This document shows, one piece after another, positions 5,582 through 5,903 of a stretch of DNA of 5,903 nucleotides. A model generated the notes under the pieces. The model was not told the DNA's origin and made no database searches. It saw nothing but the letters and a program-made list of their open reading frames with translations. The DNA is from Myxococcales bacterium (GTDB lineage: Bacteria > Myxococcota_C > UBA6777). Position 1 is the first letter of the stretch. Every line of letters begins with the position of its first letter. Where the stretch lies: assembly GCA_027005175.1 (NCBI GenBank), contig JALTMC010000275.1, forward strand, positions 1 to 5,903, read 5' to 3'. The position numbers and the translations under genes are program-made.

Positions 5582-5610
5582 TTGTCGTAGGGATGGTTTC
5601 GACTTATCTT
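5582..5610 (+). promoter_or_regulatory. Weak sigma-70-type promoter candidate for the NfeD-like gene
   Basis: TTGTCG (5582-5587) and TATCTT (5605-5610) are separated by 17 nt, each matching 4/6 of the consensus. The predicted leader to GTG 5680 is about 63 nt. The rest of 5337-5679 shows no gene I can support. Confidence 0.3.
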
Positions 5611-5668
5611 CGGTGGAAGTGCGACCAAGAATACCATTGATGTCTCCTACTCACTTTCTTTTCACAAA

Positions 5669-5673
5669 AGGAG
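5669..5673 (+). promoter_or_regulatory. Ribosome binding site selecting a GTG start
   Basis: AGGAG (in AAAAGGAG, 5666-5673) lies 6 nt before GTG 5680. An overlapping ATG at 5678 gives only ATG-TGT-TAA, so the GTG is the real start. Confidence 0.75.
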
Positions 5674-5679
5674 TTGAAT

Positions 5680-5903
5680 GTGTTAATTCGACGACGAACA
5701 CGGGTTCGTAACAAACGTAGAAATAGGCGAATATTGGCATGGCTTTCTTTGCTCTGTGCCCCTTTCTTTTTGGGAGTGACAGGGCCGAAGGCTCCCGCAC
5801 GCTCTTCTTCCTCTGGGGGGGACGCCGTTGTTTTGACTCTCATGGGGAGTATCAACCCTGGGACAGCGGATTACATCACCACAGGATTGCGTAACGCGAG
5901 TCG
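5680..5903 (+). CDS. NfeD-type (ClpP-class) membrane serine protease, N-terminal part
   Basis: Only the first 74 residues are visible before the right edge. Start is GTG 5680, set by the AGGAG 6 nt upstream. Residues 1-17 are extremely basic (Arg/Lys-rich, starting MLIRRR). A hydrophobic segment at about 18-34 follows, then a small Pro/Ala/Ser-rich stretch: a signal peptide or anchor with a long positive n-region. From about residue 48, AVVLTLMGSINPGTADYI matches the opening of the ClpP-class protease domain of long NfeD proteins, which begins with a beta strand, G-x-I-x-P, then A-x-Y-hydrophobic and a helix with L-R-x-A. Full-length members (about 400-500 residues) continue with the Ser-Lys dyad, four or so membrane helices and an OB-fold, and work in membrane quality control, often beside a SPFH/stomatin gene. 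None of this lies in the window. The call rests on one motif and the signal segment. Confidence 0.65.
   Translation, partial: MLIRRRTRVRNKRRNRRILAWLSLLCAPFFLGVTGPKAPARSSSSGGDAVVLTLMGSINPGTADYITTGLRNAS

Noticed and set aside
5241-5637. Minus-strand frames of 69-86 codons downstream of and overlapping the UDG-like gene
   Set aside because: They overlap the UDG 3' end or each other, lack ribosome binding sites and show no family motif.

Overview
The window reads as bacterial chromosome of moderate G+C content. The likely source is a Gram-negative lineage of the Myxococcota/deltaproteobacterial type. The reasons are a cysteine-knotted lipoprotein built from repeated C-x5-C units, a family 4-like uracil-DNA glycosylase (UDG) with a long Pro/Gln-rich linker, a zinc-dependent phospholipase C-like protein and an NfeD-type membrane protease. 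The lineage is an inference from protein style; no marker gene is present.

Layout. (1) Positions 1-1137, minus strand: a large Cys-rich lipoprotein gene, cut by the left edge, with a strong ribosome binding site. (2) 1152-2029: almost 0.9 kb without a convincing gene. It holds a leader hairpin, two TGTG/CACA palindromes and, just before the next gene, a plausible promoter overlapping a long inverted repeat. (3) 2030-2800, plus strand: a cytoplasmic TPR-repeat protein. (4) 2817 to about 3124: 4.6 tandem copies of a 67-bp repeat, each carrying a hairpin. They fill the gap between two convergent genes and run into the 3' end of the second. (5) 3077-4054, minus strand: an exported zinc-dependent phospholipase C-like protein with a full set of metal ligands. 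(6) 4055-4202: a compact divergent promoter region. (7) 4203-5336, plus strand: a UDG-fold protein with all four Fe-S cysteines but an altered uracil pocket. (8) 5337-5679: intergenic, with a possible terminator, a weak promoter and a good ribosome binding site. (9) 5680 to the right edge: the start of an NfeD/ClpP-class membrane serine protease gene.

The genes do not form one operon: the transcription units are single genes that converge (TPR and phospholipase) or diverge (phospholipase and UDG). No shared pathway can be argued from the sequence. The most unusual element is the 67-bp hairpin repeat array, which shows a compensatory base change in its stem and supplies the last residues and stop codon of the phospholipase-like gene. 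The second is the UDG-like protein with substituted uracil-contact residues.
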